A stretch of DNA of 64,000 nucleotides from JASLBX01 sp035762665 (lineage in GTDB: Bacteria > Actinomycetota > Actinomycetes > Jiangellales > Jiangellaceae), in assembly GCA_035762665.1 (NCBI GenBank), contig DASTNZ010000034.1, positions 1 through 64,000 on the forward strand, read 5' to 3'. This document shows positions 35,284-42,627 of the stretch, one piece after another (the stretch's first letter is position 1; the number at the start of each line of letters is the position of its first letter). Position numbers and translations under genes: made by a program. Under the pieces are notes generated by a model that ran no database searches, had not been told where the DNA came from, and worked only from the letters and a program-made list of their open reading frames with translations.

Positions 35284-36034
35284 TGGGCGCTCATGCCCAC
35301 CGGGTCGGGCTCCTCTATGCCGCCCTCGGCCAACCCGATTTCGGCCGGCGATGGCTCGACCAAGCCCTCCAGGCTCACCGGAGGCTCGGCGCCCGTGCTT
35401 GGCAAGTCGAGACCGAGCAAGCTCTGATAACCCTCGGCGACCCAGGCGGGCCGGAAACCGCCGGACCTGGCGCCACAGTGCCCGCGGACCGAATGCTGAC
35501 CACGGTGTTCCGCAGCTACGGCGGGTCGGCGACATGTGGCGGGCCAGCTACCGAGGTCACACCGCCTATCTCCGTGACAGCAAAGGGCTGCACGACATCG
35601 CCGCGCTGCTTGACCGGCCGGGCGCTGACGTACCCGCCCTCGATCTCGCACGCGTCGAAGTCTCCGACAGTGCCCATGCAGCACGGACCGATCCCGTCCT
35701 CGACCGCACGGCGCTGATCGCCTACCGGCGGCGCCTGGCTGAACTCGACGACGAACTCCGCACCGCGGAAACCAACGCTGACCTAGCTCTTCACCAACGC
35801 GCCACGGACGAACGGGAACTGCTCTTGGCCGGATTACGCAGCGCGACCCGGCCGGGCGGCAGCTCCCGCACACTTGGCAACACCACCGCCGAACGTGCCC
35901 GCAAAGCCGACACCGCCCGTATCCGCGACGCCATCCGCCGCATAGCCGACGCCCACCCCGAACTTGGTGCCTACCTCGACCGGACCGTTCGCACCGGCTC
36001 CGCCTGCCGATATGAACCCAGCCGAGACGATTGA
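35281..36034 (+). pseudogene. 3' remnant of an ATPase-type transcriptional regulator, truncated and frameshifted
   Basis: The first segment (about 35283-35525) reads as a TPR-like region, HRVGLLYAALGQPDFGRRWL and on to ARAWQVETEQAL. The second, in another frame (about 35525-36034), reads MWRASYRGHTAYLRDSKGLH and on to ARIRDAIRRIADAHPELGAY, the tail seen in large AAA-ATPase regulators of actinomycetes. The ATPase part is absent and the two segments need a frameshift near 35520. Its 5' break coincides with that of the nitrilase remnant. Confidence 0.7.
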
Positions 36035-36095
36035 ATCGATCCGGCGGCCGGGTTCCGAGGTGTGGACGGTGACGGCTCGGTGTCCAGGCCGGGGC

Positions 36096-36101
36096 TAGCA
36101 T
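36096..36101 (+). promoter_or_regulatory. proA: -10 box of leaderless proA
   Basis: TAGCAT 7 nt before the GTG at 36109. A separate promoter makes sense because the scar cuts proA off from proB. Confidence 0.4.
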
Positions 36102-36108
36102 CGAAGGC

Positions 36109-37371
36109 GTGACCCAGGACCTCGCCACACCGGTACTCGACGCCGCACGTCGGGCCAAGCAGGCCGCCGCAGACCTTGCCGTCCGGACCCGGGCCGACAA
36201 GGACGCCGCCTTGCTCGCGATGGCCGACGCCCTGGCAGCCAACGCTCAGCGGATCATCGAGGCCAACGCGCTCGACATCGCTCGCGCCGAACGGGCCGGC
36301 AGTCCGGCGGCCATCATCGACCGGCTTCGGCTGGACGCCGGCCGCATCGCCGCCATGGCCGACGGGCTTCGCCAGGTCGCTGGCCTACCCGACCCGGTTG
36401 GTGAGGTGGTGCGCGGCTACACCCTCCCGAACGGGCTGTTCGTCGAGCAGCGTCGTGTCCCGATGGGTGTCGTCGGCATCATCTACGAGGGACGGCCGAA
36501 CGTCACGGCCGACGCCGCAGGGCTGTGCCTGAAAAGCGGCAACGCGGCGTTACTGCGCGGATCGTCCAGCGCAGCCGAGTCCAACGCGGCGATCGTGGAC
36601 GTCCTGCGCGGCGCGGTCAGCGCGGCCGGCCTTCCGGAGGACGCCGTCCAGCTCGTGCCGGGAGCGGGACACGAGGCGGCCAAGCACCTGATGCGAGCAC
36701 GCGGGCTCGTCGACGTGCTCATCCCACGCGGCGGCGCCGGGCTGATCCGTAGCGTGGTCGAGGAGTCGACCGTTCCGGTCATCGAGACCGGCATCGGCAA
36801 CTGCACGGTGTACGTCGACGCCGAGGCCGACCTCGACCAGGCGCTCTCGATCGTCCTCAACGCGAAGACCCAGCGCCCCAGCGTGTGCAACGCGGCCGAG
36901 ACGCTCCTGGTACATCGGGACGTCGCTGAGAAGTTCCTGCCCACCGTGCTCGCAGCGTTCGAGAAGGAAGGCGTCACGGTCCACGGTGACGAACGGGTCC
37001 GGGTTCACGGGGCCACCGTCGTCCCGGCAACTGACGCCGACTGGGCGGCCGAGTACCTTTCGCTCGACATCGCAGCGGGCGTGGTCGACTCGCTCGACGA
37101 GGCGATCGCACATATCCGGCGGTGGGGCAGCGGTCACACCGAGGCAATCGTCACCAACTCGCTACCCAATGCGAGGAAGTTCGCCGCCAGCGTCGACTCG
37201 GCGGCCGTGATGGTGAACGCGTCCACCCGATTCACCGACGGCGAGCAGTTCGGCTTCGGCGCCGAGATAGGCATCTCGACGCAAAAGCTGCACGCCCGCG
37301 GCCCGATGGGCCTGCTCGAGCTGACCACGACGACGTACATCGTCACCGGGAACGGCCAGGTCCGCGAGTGA
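36109..37371 (+). CDS. proA: Gamma-glutamyl phosphate reductase
   Basis: Second step of proline synthesis: NADPH reduction of glutamyl phosphate to the semialdehyde. An aldehyde dehydrogenase-fold enzyme of 420 residues. The catalytic cysteine is in RPSVCNAAET (about C260). RRVPMGVVGIIYEGRPNVTADAAGL and GFGAEIGISTQKLHARGPMGL are family signatures. GTG at 36109. The product partner ProB is encoded upstream beyond the scar. Confidence 0.95.
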   Translation: MTQDLATPVLDAARRAKQAAADLAVRTRADKDAALLAMADALAANAQRIIEANALDIARAERAGSPAAIIDRLRLDAGRIAAMADGLRQVAGLPDPVGEVVRGYTLPNGLFVEQRRVPMGVVGIIYEGRPNVTADAAGLCLKSGNAALLRGSSSAAESNAAIVDVLRGAVSAAGLPEDAVQLVPGAGHEAAKHLMRARGLVDVLIPRGGAGLIRSVVEESTVPVIETGIGNCTVYVDAEADLDQALSIVLNAKTQRPSVCNAAETLLVHRDVAEKFLPTVLAAFEKEGVTVHGDERVRVHGATVVPATDADWAAEYLSLDIAAGVVDSLDEAIAHIRRWGSGHTEAIVTNSLPNARKFAASVDSAAVMVNASTRFTDGEQFGFGAEIGISTQKLHARGPMGLLELTTTTYIVTGNGQVRE

Positions 37372-37376
37372 CCCGG

Positions 37377-37382
37377 TAGGCT
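37377..37382 (+). promoter_or_regulatory. -10 box before the 48-residue membrane protein gene
   Basis: TAGGCT 8 nt before the ATG at 37391, consistent with a leaderless or nearly leaderless transcript that could also serve nadD. Confidence 0.4.
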
Positions 37383-37390
37383 AACCGGCC

Positions 37391-37537
37391 ATGACCACGA
37401 TCGATCTGCTCGCGGCAGAGACGACGCACGTCGAGTCGCCGTTCCCGCCCGCGGTGTGGGGCGGCGGCCTGCTGCTGATCTTCCTACTGCTGCTGCTCAT
37501 CGTCCTCGCATTCGGCAAGGGCCGCCCGCACGCGTGA
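37391..37537 (+). CDS. Small single-pass membrane protein (48 residues)
   Basis: ATG to TGA, 48 residues: a polar start MTTIDLLAAETTHVESPFPP, one strong hydrophobic helix (WGGGLLLIFLLLLLIVLAFG) and a basic end KGRPHA. A TAGGCT box lies just upstream and the stop TGA overlaps an in-frame GTG of nadD, so it is placed like a real gene in the proA-nadD interval. Small membrane proteins are found at this place in other actinomycetes. Function unknown. Confidence 0.65.
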   Translation: MTTIDLLAAETTHVESPFPPAVWGGGLLLIFLLLLLIVLAFGKGRPHA

Positions 37538-37554
37538 GGTCAGGGGCTGACGCC

Positions 37555-38157
37555 GTGGCAGACCATAAGCGGCTCGGCGTGATGGGTGGAACGTTCGACC
37601 CGATCCACCATGGTCACCTGGTCGCCGCAAGTGAGGTTCAAGCCTGGTTCGATCTCGACGAGGTGGTCTTCGTCCCGACGGGCCAGCCTTGGCAGAAGGG
37701 GGGGCGGGACGTCTCGCCGGCCGAGGACCGTTACCTGATGACGGTCATCGCGACGGCGTCCAACCCACGGTTCTCGGTCAGCCGGGTCGATATCGATCGT
37801 CCCGGCCCCACCTACACGATCGACACGTTGCGTGACTTGAAAGCCGAGCGCGGCGAGGGCTGGGACCTGTACTTCATCACCGGCGCTGACGCCCTGGAGC
37901 AGATCCTCACCTGGCGGGACGTCGGCGAACTGTTCGAGCTGGCCCACTTCGTCGGCTGTACCCGGCCCGGCCATGAGTTGTCGAACATCGGCCTGCCGGA
38001 GGGCAAGGTGAGTCTGGTCGAGGTGCCTGCGCTGGCCATCTCGTCCACCGAGTGCCGCGACCGGGTGAGCCAGGGCGAGCCGATCTGGTATCTGGTTCCG
38101 GATGGAATTGTCCAGTACATCGCTAAACGTCAGCTCTACACTGTCGCCAAGACGTGA
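37555..38157 (+). CDS. nadD: Nicotinate-nucleotide adenylyltransferase
   Basis: Makes deamido-NAD from NaMN and ATP. A protein of 200 residues with GVMGGTFDPIHHGHL, which holds the nucleotidyltransferase (H/T)xGH motif, and VPALAISSTECRDR (ISSTxxR motif). GTG at 37555 has AGGGG 8 nt upstream. GTG at 37534, overlapping the small upstream gene's stop, would add 7 residues. Order nadD-rsfS-phosphatase is as in M. tuberculosis Rv2421c-Rv2419c. Confidence 0.94.
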   Translation: MADHKRLGVMGGTFDPIHHGHLVAASEVQAWFDLDEVVFVPTGQPWQKGGRDVSPAEDRYLMTVIATASNPRFSVSRVDIDRPGPTYTIDTLRDLKAERGEGWDLYFITGADALEQILTWRDVGELFELAHFVGCTRPGHELSNIGLPEGKVSLVEVPALAISSTECRDRVSQGEPIWYLVPDGIVQYIAKRQLYTVAKT

Positions 38158-38196
38158 CATCCTGGGATTGAAGACTCCCGACGAGAGGTTCGACGC

Positions 38197-38595
38197 TTGC
38201 CCGTCTCCGACCGAGCCCGTGAGCTCGTGATCGCCGCTGCCGAAGCGGCCAGTGACAAACTCGCCGACGACATCATCGCCTTCGATGTGTCCGAGCAACT
38301 CGCCATCACCGACGCGTTCATCCTGTGCTCCGCGCCCAACGACCGGCAGGTCAAGGCCATCGTTGATGGCATCGAGGAGCGGCTGCGCGATCTGCACGCC
38401 CGGCCGCTGCGCCGTGAGGGCGAGCGCGAGGGGCGCTGGGTACTGCTCGACTACGGCGACATCGTCGTCCACGTGCAGCACGCTGAAGACCGGCAGTACT
38501 ACTCGCTCGAGAAATTGTGGAAGGACTGCCCGCTGATCCCGCTGCCGCAGGCAGTTCATGTGGGACACCGCGTTCCCCGCGGAGCGTCGGAGTGA
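38197..38595 (+). CDS. rsfS: Ribosomal silencing factor RsfS
   Basis: Binds L14 and blocks subunit joining when nutrients are short. The protein has 132 residues (DDIIAFDVSEQLAITDAFILCSAPNDRQVKAI, WVLLDYGDIVVHVQ, YYSLEKLWKDCP). The start is TTG at 38197, chosen because GAGAGG lies 7-8 nt upstream and no ATG or GTG gives the conserved N terminus. It overlaps the next gene by 4 bases (GTGA). Confidence 0.93.
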   Translation: MPVSDRARELVIAAAEAASDKLADDIIAFDVSEQLAITDAFILCSAPNDRQVKAIVDGIEERLRDLHARPLRREGEREGRWVLLDYGDIVVHVQHAEDRQYYSLEKLWKDCPLIPLPQAVHVGHRVPRGASE

Positions 38596-39227
38596 GCCGT
38601 CGCGTCGTCCTCTGGCGGCACGGGCGCACGGAGTGGAACGCCGTCGGCCGGTTCCAGGGGCAGACCGACATCGCCCTCGACCCTGCTGGACGAAAGCAGG
38701 CCCATGACGCCGCCCGGCGGCTTGCGGCACTGTCGCCTGACCTGCTGGTCTCGTCCGATCTCCAGCGGACTCAGGACACCATGGCGGCCCTGGCCGCGAT
38801 CATCGGGTTGGATGTCATGCTGGACTCCCGACTACGCGAGACCTACGCCCGTGAGTGGCAAGGCCTGACGGGTGCGGAGATCGCGGCCCGCTGGCCGGAG
38901 GAGTATCTGGCCTGGCGCGCCGGCGACCCACTGCTACGCGTCGGTGGTGGCGAGACCCGGCAGGAGGTCGCCGCGCGGGTGGCTGAGGCGGTACGCGACA
39001 TCGCGGACAAGCTCCCGGACGACGGCCTGGCCGTCCTGACCACTCACGGTGGCGCGGCGCGCCTGGGGATCGCCGCACTTATCGGCATGCCGCTGGAGCG
39101 CTTCACCAACATCGGCGGGCTGTCTAACGGCTCGTGGTCGATGCTGCGCGACACCGACCAGGGTTGGGTGCTCGTCGAGCACAACGCCGGCACGCTTCCG
39201 ACACCGGTGGCCATCGAAGAGGGCTAA
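38592..39227 (+). CDS. Histidine phosphatase family protein (GpgP-like position)
   Basis: Phosphoglycerate mutase-fold phosphatase of 211 residues. The catalytic motif is LWRHGRTEWN, with the second histidine in VLTTHGGAARLG. The gene after rsfS in M. tuberculosis (Rv2419c) is glucosyl-3-phosphoglycerate phosphatase; that role is possible here by position but not shown by sequence. The GTG start overlaps the rsfS stop. Confidence 0.85.
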   Translation: MSRRVVLWRHGRTEWNAVGRFQGQTDIALDPAGRKQAHDAARRLAALSPDLLVSSDLQRTQDTMAALAAIIGLDVMLDSRLRETYAREWQGLTGAEIAARWPEEYLAWRAGDPLLRVGGGETRQEVAARVAEAVRDIADKLPDDGLAVLTTHGGAARLGIAALIGMPLERFTNIGGLSNGSWSMLRDTDQGWVLVEHNAGTLPTPVAIEEG

Positions 39228-39338
39228 CCTCCGCCGATCACGCAACTGCTGGTCGACACGCCGCGATCCTGGCGGCCCCCGGCATTCGATTATGAGCTGA
39301 GCCGCGTCGTCGGCTAACCTTAGGGGGCCGTCAGGCAC

Positions 39339-39411
39339 GGGGCTATGGCGCAGTTGGTAGCGCGCCTCCATGGCATGGAGGAGGTCAGGGGTTCGAATCC
39401 CCTTAGCTCCA
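39339..39411 (+). tRNA. tRNA-Ala (anticodon GGC)
   Basis: Acceptor stem GGGGCTA / TAGCTCC with one G-U pair and discriminator A, anticodon stem CCTCC/GGAGG around ATGGCAT (anticodon GGC), and T arm GGTTCGAATCC. No encoded CCA. A TAACCT box about 20 nt upstream (39315-39320) may be its -10. It marks the left border of the accessory block. Confidence 0.95.
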
Positions 39412-39521
39412 CCGTATCCAGAACCCTTTCTTACCAGCGCAAACGCTGGAGAGTTCGCCCGCGTGCCGCGATGCCCGGTCAGAGCAGGTTCGGCGCCACA
39501 GGTGACCGTCTCCGAGACGCC

Positions 39522-41108
39522 TCAGACAGGCAGCGGCCCTTCCTCGAGCGAGAGCCGAGCTTCCTCCAACAAAATCCGCTCGGCCGCGTGATAGCGGCGA
39601 GCCGCCTCGGCGGGGCTGTCGCCGACGGCCGTAAGGCCCACCCGGCCGTGCTCTGTCAGGCAGCTGATCATGTGGAACACGATGCCTTCTTGCCTCGACT
39701 GATCGAAGTGCAGCCCGTGGCGGGCAACAATGTCGAAAAGGTCGGTCTGGCGCAGTCCACGAAGCTCGTCGTTCTCCAGGTGGTCGGTGGCGATCAGGTG
39801 CTTCTCGTGTCCACGCGGCGTGATGAAGAGCGCAGTCTTGGCGTCGTAGCGCCCGTCGGTCAAGAACTGGAGCGTCAGGAACGGATGAGTAGTGCCTCCC
39901 TTGCGCAGGTTGAGCTCAATGGCGTACGGCGTCCACATCCCGCTCGTCTCACGGACCACCACGAAGTCGATGGCGAACCGGCCCAACGCGCCGAGGGCCG
40001 ATAGATGCTCACCGATCTTCTCCGCATGCTGGGTAATCAGCCGGGCGTACTCAGGGGCAGCCGGGAAGATGCAACCAAGGTAGCTCTGGCCGCTCGCGCC
40101 ACCGAGCAGCTGGTCGTGTGTTGAGAGAAGCTCCACCGTCCCCCCAGGGAGGACTCGGAGCTGGACGCTCGGGCTGCGGAGCTCGTGACCGACGATCCGC
40201 TCCTCGACGATCCCACCGCCCTCGGCAAACTTCGCGATGTAGACGTCGAACGGCGTGGCGGGTTCTTCGAGCTCCATGTCGTGCACGCGCTTCACCACCT
40301 CGGCTCGTTCGTCAGGCGCCCCACTCTCCGGAAGACCGTCGAGGCGCACAATCGCGTTCCCCTCACCCGAAACGCCCTCGTTGAGCTTGACGATCGCGCT
40401 CCGCATGGCGGGTCGTTGTGCACGCATTCCTACGATCGCGTCAGCCAGCTCGTCGATGCTGTGCAGGTCTTCCGCACCGAGCGGATGCGGTACGCCCACC
40501 TCGCCGAACAGTCGCCGGCAGCCTGTCTTAGAGCCCAGATGAGCGAGTCTCGGGTCGACGCCGTACATCGGGATTCCCAGGCTGAGCGCTACATCACGCT
40601 CGAGAGCAGTGGTGTTGTATGGCACCAGGTGAGATCGCTCGCGGTTTGGCACGAGCGATGCGATCTGCCGCAGCACCCTCGGGCGCTCGAGCAGCTTCTC
40701 GCTCAGAGACCGACTGCTCGAGTCGTTCACGGATACGAGCGAAAGCCGGGCACGCGCATGACTGGGGATGACGCCGGGAAGAAGAGCGAGGTAATACTCG
40801 ATGATCTCGGAAGCGATCGGCATGGAAGTGACGTAGATCATCCTTAGGCGCGGTTGGCGCAGCAGGACGAGAAGAAAGAGGAACCGTTCCTCGTACGCCT
40901 GCGTGAGGCTTCCGCTCGCCGCCACAGCACGGTCGAGCGTGATCGAGGGAACGACGACCACCGACTCGTCCTCGAGGTTGAGACGCATCGCATCCCATAC
41001 TCCAGCCATCCGCAACTGCAGCAGGTCGAAGCGCCGGTATCGCTCCTCCTCCGTGAGCACGGAAAGCACGTCGCGCCGCACTGGACGCGTCCACAGATCG
41101 CCGGTCAT
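39522..41108 (-). CDS. ATP-grasp ligase, PGM1 (pheganomycin peptide ligase)-related
   Basis: A protein of 528 residues. The first 175 residues are specific to this family (VVVVPSITLDRAVAASGSL, RMIYVTSMPIASEIIEYYLALLPG). Then comes an ATP-grasp fold: GSKTGCRRLFGEVGVPHPLG, AIVKLNEGVSGEGNA, RFAIDFVVV, and the Mg-binding AIELNLRKGGTTHP. PGM1 joins peptides to a guanidino acid by an acyl phosphate; relatives in signalling operons have no known substrate. Last gene of a four-gene operon; its ATG overlaps the cyclase stop by 4 bases. No peptide precursor gene is visible nearby. Confidence 0.85.
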   Translation of the reverse strand: MTGDLWTRPVRRDVLSVLTEEERYRRFDLLQLRMAGVWDAMRLNLEDESVVVVPSITLDRAVAASGSLTQAYEERFLFLLVLLRQPRLRMIYVTSMPIASEIIEYYLALLPGVIPSHARARLSLVSVNDSSSRSLSEKLLERPRVLRQIASLVPNRERSHLVPYNTTALERDVALSLGIPMYGVDPRLAHLGSKTGCRRLFGEVGVPHPLGAEDLHSIDELADAIVGMRAQRPAMRSAIVKLNEGVSGEGNAIVRLDGLPESGAPDERAEVVKRVHDMELEEPATPFDVYIAKFAEGGGIVEERIVGHELRSPSVQLRVLPGGTVELLSTHDQLLGGASGQSYLGCIFPAAPEYARLITQHAEKIGEHLSALGALGRFAIDFVVVRETSGMWTPYAIELNLRKGGTTHPFLTLQFLTDGRYDAKTALFITPRGHEKHLIATDHLENDELRGLRQTDLFDIVARHGLHFDQSRQEGIVFHMISCLTEHGRVGLTAVGDSPAEAARRYHAAERILLEEARLSLEEGPLPV

Positions 41109-42241
41109 GAAACTGTCCTCGAGGAGTCGATACCTCTGACGCTGAAGGTGTGCACGCTGCGACTGAAGCCACGGACCTCGCGCTGACCGACATCGTCGCC
41201 GATGACCAGGGGCCCGGCGCCAGAGAAGACTCGCTCAGTGACCAGGATCTGCCAGGGCTCCGCGTCCGCGCAGAGACGAGCTGCGAGGTTGGTGACACTG
41301 CCTATCGCGGCATAGTCGAATCGGCCGTCGAAGCCGATCTTGCCCAACGTCGCGTAGCCCTGCGTGATGCCGACTCCCATCGCAAGATCGTGCCCTTGCC
41401 TGGACCACCGTTCGGCAAGCTCCCGCACCCGGTTCCGCATGGTCACGCTCATGCGCACGGCCCTCAGGGGCGCGTCGTCGCATTGGATCGGGTCGTTGAA
41501 GAACACCATCAGGCCGTCACCCGCGAATCGCTCCAACGTGCCCTCGAAGCGGAAGATCACATCGCCGAGCGCTTGGTGGTAATCGCTCAGGACACCGATG
41601 ACCTCCTCGGGCTCGCTCGACTCGGCGAACCGGGTGAACCCCCTCAAGTCGCAGAACACCACTACGATCTCCCGTCGGTGACTCTCGAGGAAGGACTCGT
41701 CACCCGTATCGACGATGAGCTCAGCGATCTGCGGAGAAAGAAACCTCCGGAGGAGCCCCATCCGCTCCAGCTGGGAAACCTGCTGGTCGACCCGCGACTT
41801 CAGCTCGCGGTTCCACGTAGCAAGCTCGTCGGCCTGGCGCCTGATGGTGTCCTGGTATCGCTTGATCCGCGCCAGCGACGCCACGCGCGCAAGGAGCTCA
41901 CTCTGGTTGATCGGCTTCGTCACGAAGTCGTCGGCGCCGCTTTCGAGCGCCTTGACCTTCTGCTCGTCGCCACTGGCGGTGACCATGACCACGGGCAGGA
42001 ATGCCGTTTCCGGCCGCGCGCGGATGCGGCGGCACACCTCGTACCCGTCCATTCCCGGCATGACAATGTCGAGCAGCACGAGGTCGAGATCCTGTTCGGC
42101 GAGGATCTTGAGCGCCTCCTCGCCAGACGACGCTGTGCGGACCTCATAACCCCGCGGAACGAGGATCGCGTCAAGCAGTCTGATGTTGGCCGGCTGATCG
42201 TCGACGACCAGCACTGTTGGGGTCTCGGACAGCTCGCTCAC
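41105..42241 (-). CDS. Response regulator fused to class III adenylyl/guanylyl cyclase
   Basis: A protein of 378 residues. The receiver domain (1-125) has phospho-acceptor Asp58 in LVLLDIVMPGMDG and Lys109 in FVTKP. A coiled coil (about 125-165) leads to a class III cyclase domain. Metal-binding aspartates are D198 (VVFCDLRGFTRF) and D242 (RFAGDGLMVFF); the transition-state Asn and Arg are in IGSVTNLAARL (about N318, R322). All catalytic residues seem present, so it should make cAMP (or cGMP) under control of phosphorylation. It overlaps both neighbours by 4 bases. Confidence 0.92.
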   Translation of the reverse strand: MSELSETPTVLVVDDQPANIRLLDAILVPRGYEVRTASSGEEALKILAEQDLDLVLLDIVMPGMDGYEVCRRIRARPETAFLPVVMVTASGDEQKVKALESGADDFVTKPINQSELLARVASLARIKRYQDTIRRQADELATWNRELKSRVDQQVSQLERMGLLRRFLSPQIAELIVDTGDESFLESHRREIVVVFCDLRGFTRFAESSEPEEVIGVLSDYHQALGDVIFRFEGTLERFAGDGLMVFFNDPIQCDDAPLRAVRMSVTMRNRVRELAERWSRQGHDLAMGVGITQGYATLGKIGFDGRFDYAAIGSVTNLAARLCADAEPWQILVTERVFSGAGPLVIGDDVGQREVRGFSRSVHTFSVRGIDSSRTVS

Positions 42242-42621
42242 GACCCACCTCCCGTTTCAAGTAGCTCGCGTACCTTTTGTGCAAAGCCCCGCACACTGAT
42301 GGGCTTCTCGACGTATCCGTCGAAGCCAGACTCGTACGCGCGGTCGCGGTCGTCCTGCATCGCGAAAGCGGTCACGGCAAGCGCTGGGACGTCACGTCCT
42401 TTCGGGCTGGCCCTGATCTGGCGGAGTGCCTCAGTGCCGTCGATGCCTGGGAGCTGGAGATCCATGAGGATGAGATCTGGGGCGGTCTCATCGGCGAGGC
42501 GCACGCCGTCCTCACCCGTGACCGCTTCGATGACCTCGTACCCGGAGTGATGCAGGATGTCCCGGACCAGCTTCAGGTTCATAGGGTTGTCCTCGACGAC
42601 GAGGATGCGCCTCTGGTCCAC
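42238..42621 (-). CDS. Single-domain response regulator (DivK/CheY-like)
   Basis: A protein of 127 residues, a lone receiver domain: ILVVEDNPMNLKLVRDIL with the acidic pair, phospho-acceptor Asp54 in LILMDLQLPGIDG, the conserved Thr in VTAF and Lys in YVEKPIS. No output domain. It lies 6 bases after the kinase and overlaps the cyclase by 4 bases, so it probably shuttles phosphate in the same pathway. Confidence 0.93.
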   Translation of the reverse strand: MDQRRILVVEDNPMNLKLVRDILHHSGYEVIEAVTGEDGVRLADETAPDLILMDLQLPGIDGTEALRQIRASPKGRDVPALAVTAFAMQDDRDRAYESGFDGYVEKPISVRGFAQKVRELLETGGGS

Positions 42622-42627
42622 TGCTCC

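Noticed and set aside
39339..39411. tRNA-Ala as attachment site of an integrated element
   Set aside because: No integrase gene and no second copy of the tRNA 3' end seen in the following 12 kb.
39434..39449. Hairpin CCAGCG-CAAA-CGCTGG as terminator of the ATP-grasp operon
   Set aside because: Only six pairs and no T run on either strand; too weak to call.
39522..41108. Pheganomycin-type natural product cluster
   Set aside because: Only the ligase-like gene is present; no precursor peptide or guanidinoacetate biosynthesis genes, and its operon is a signalling one.
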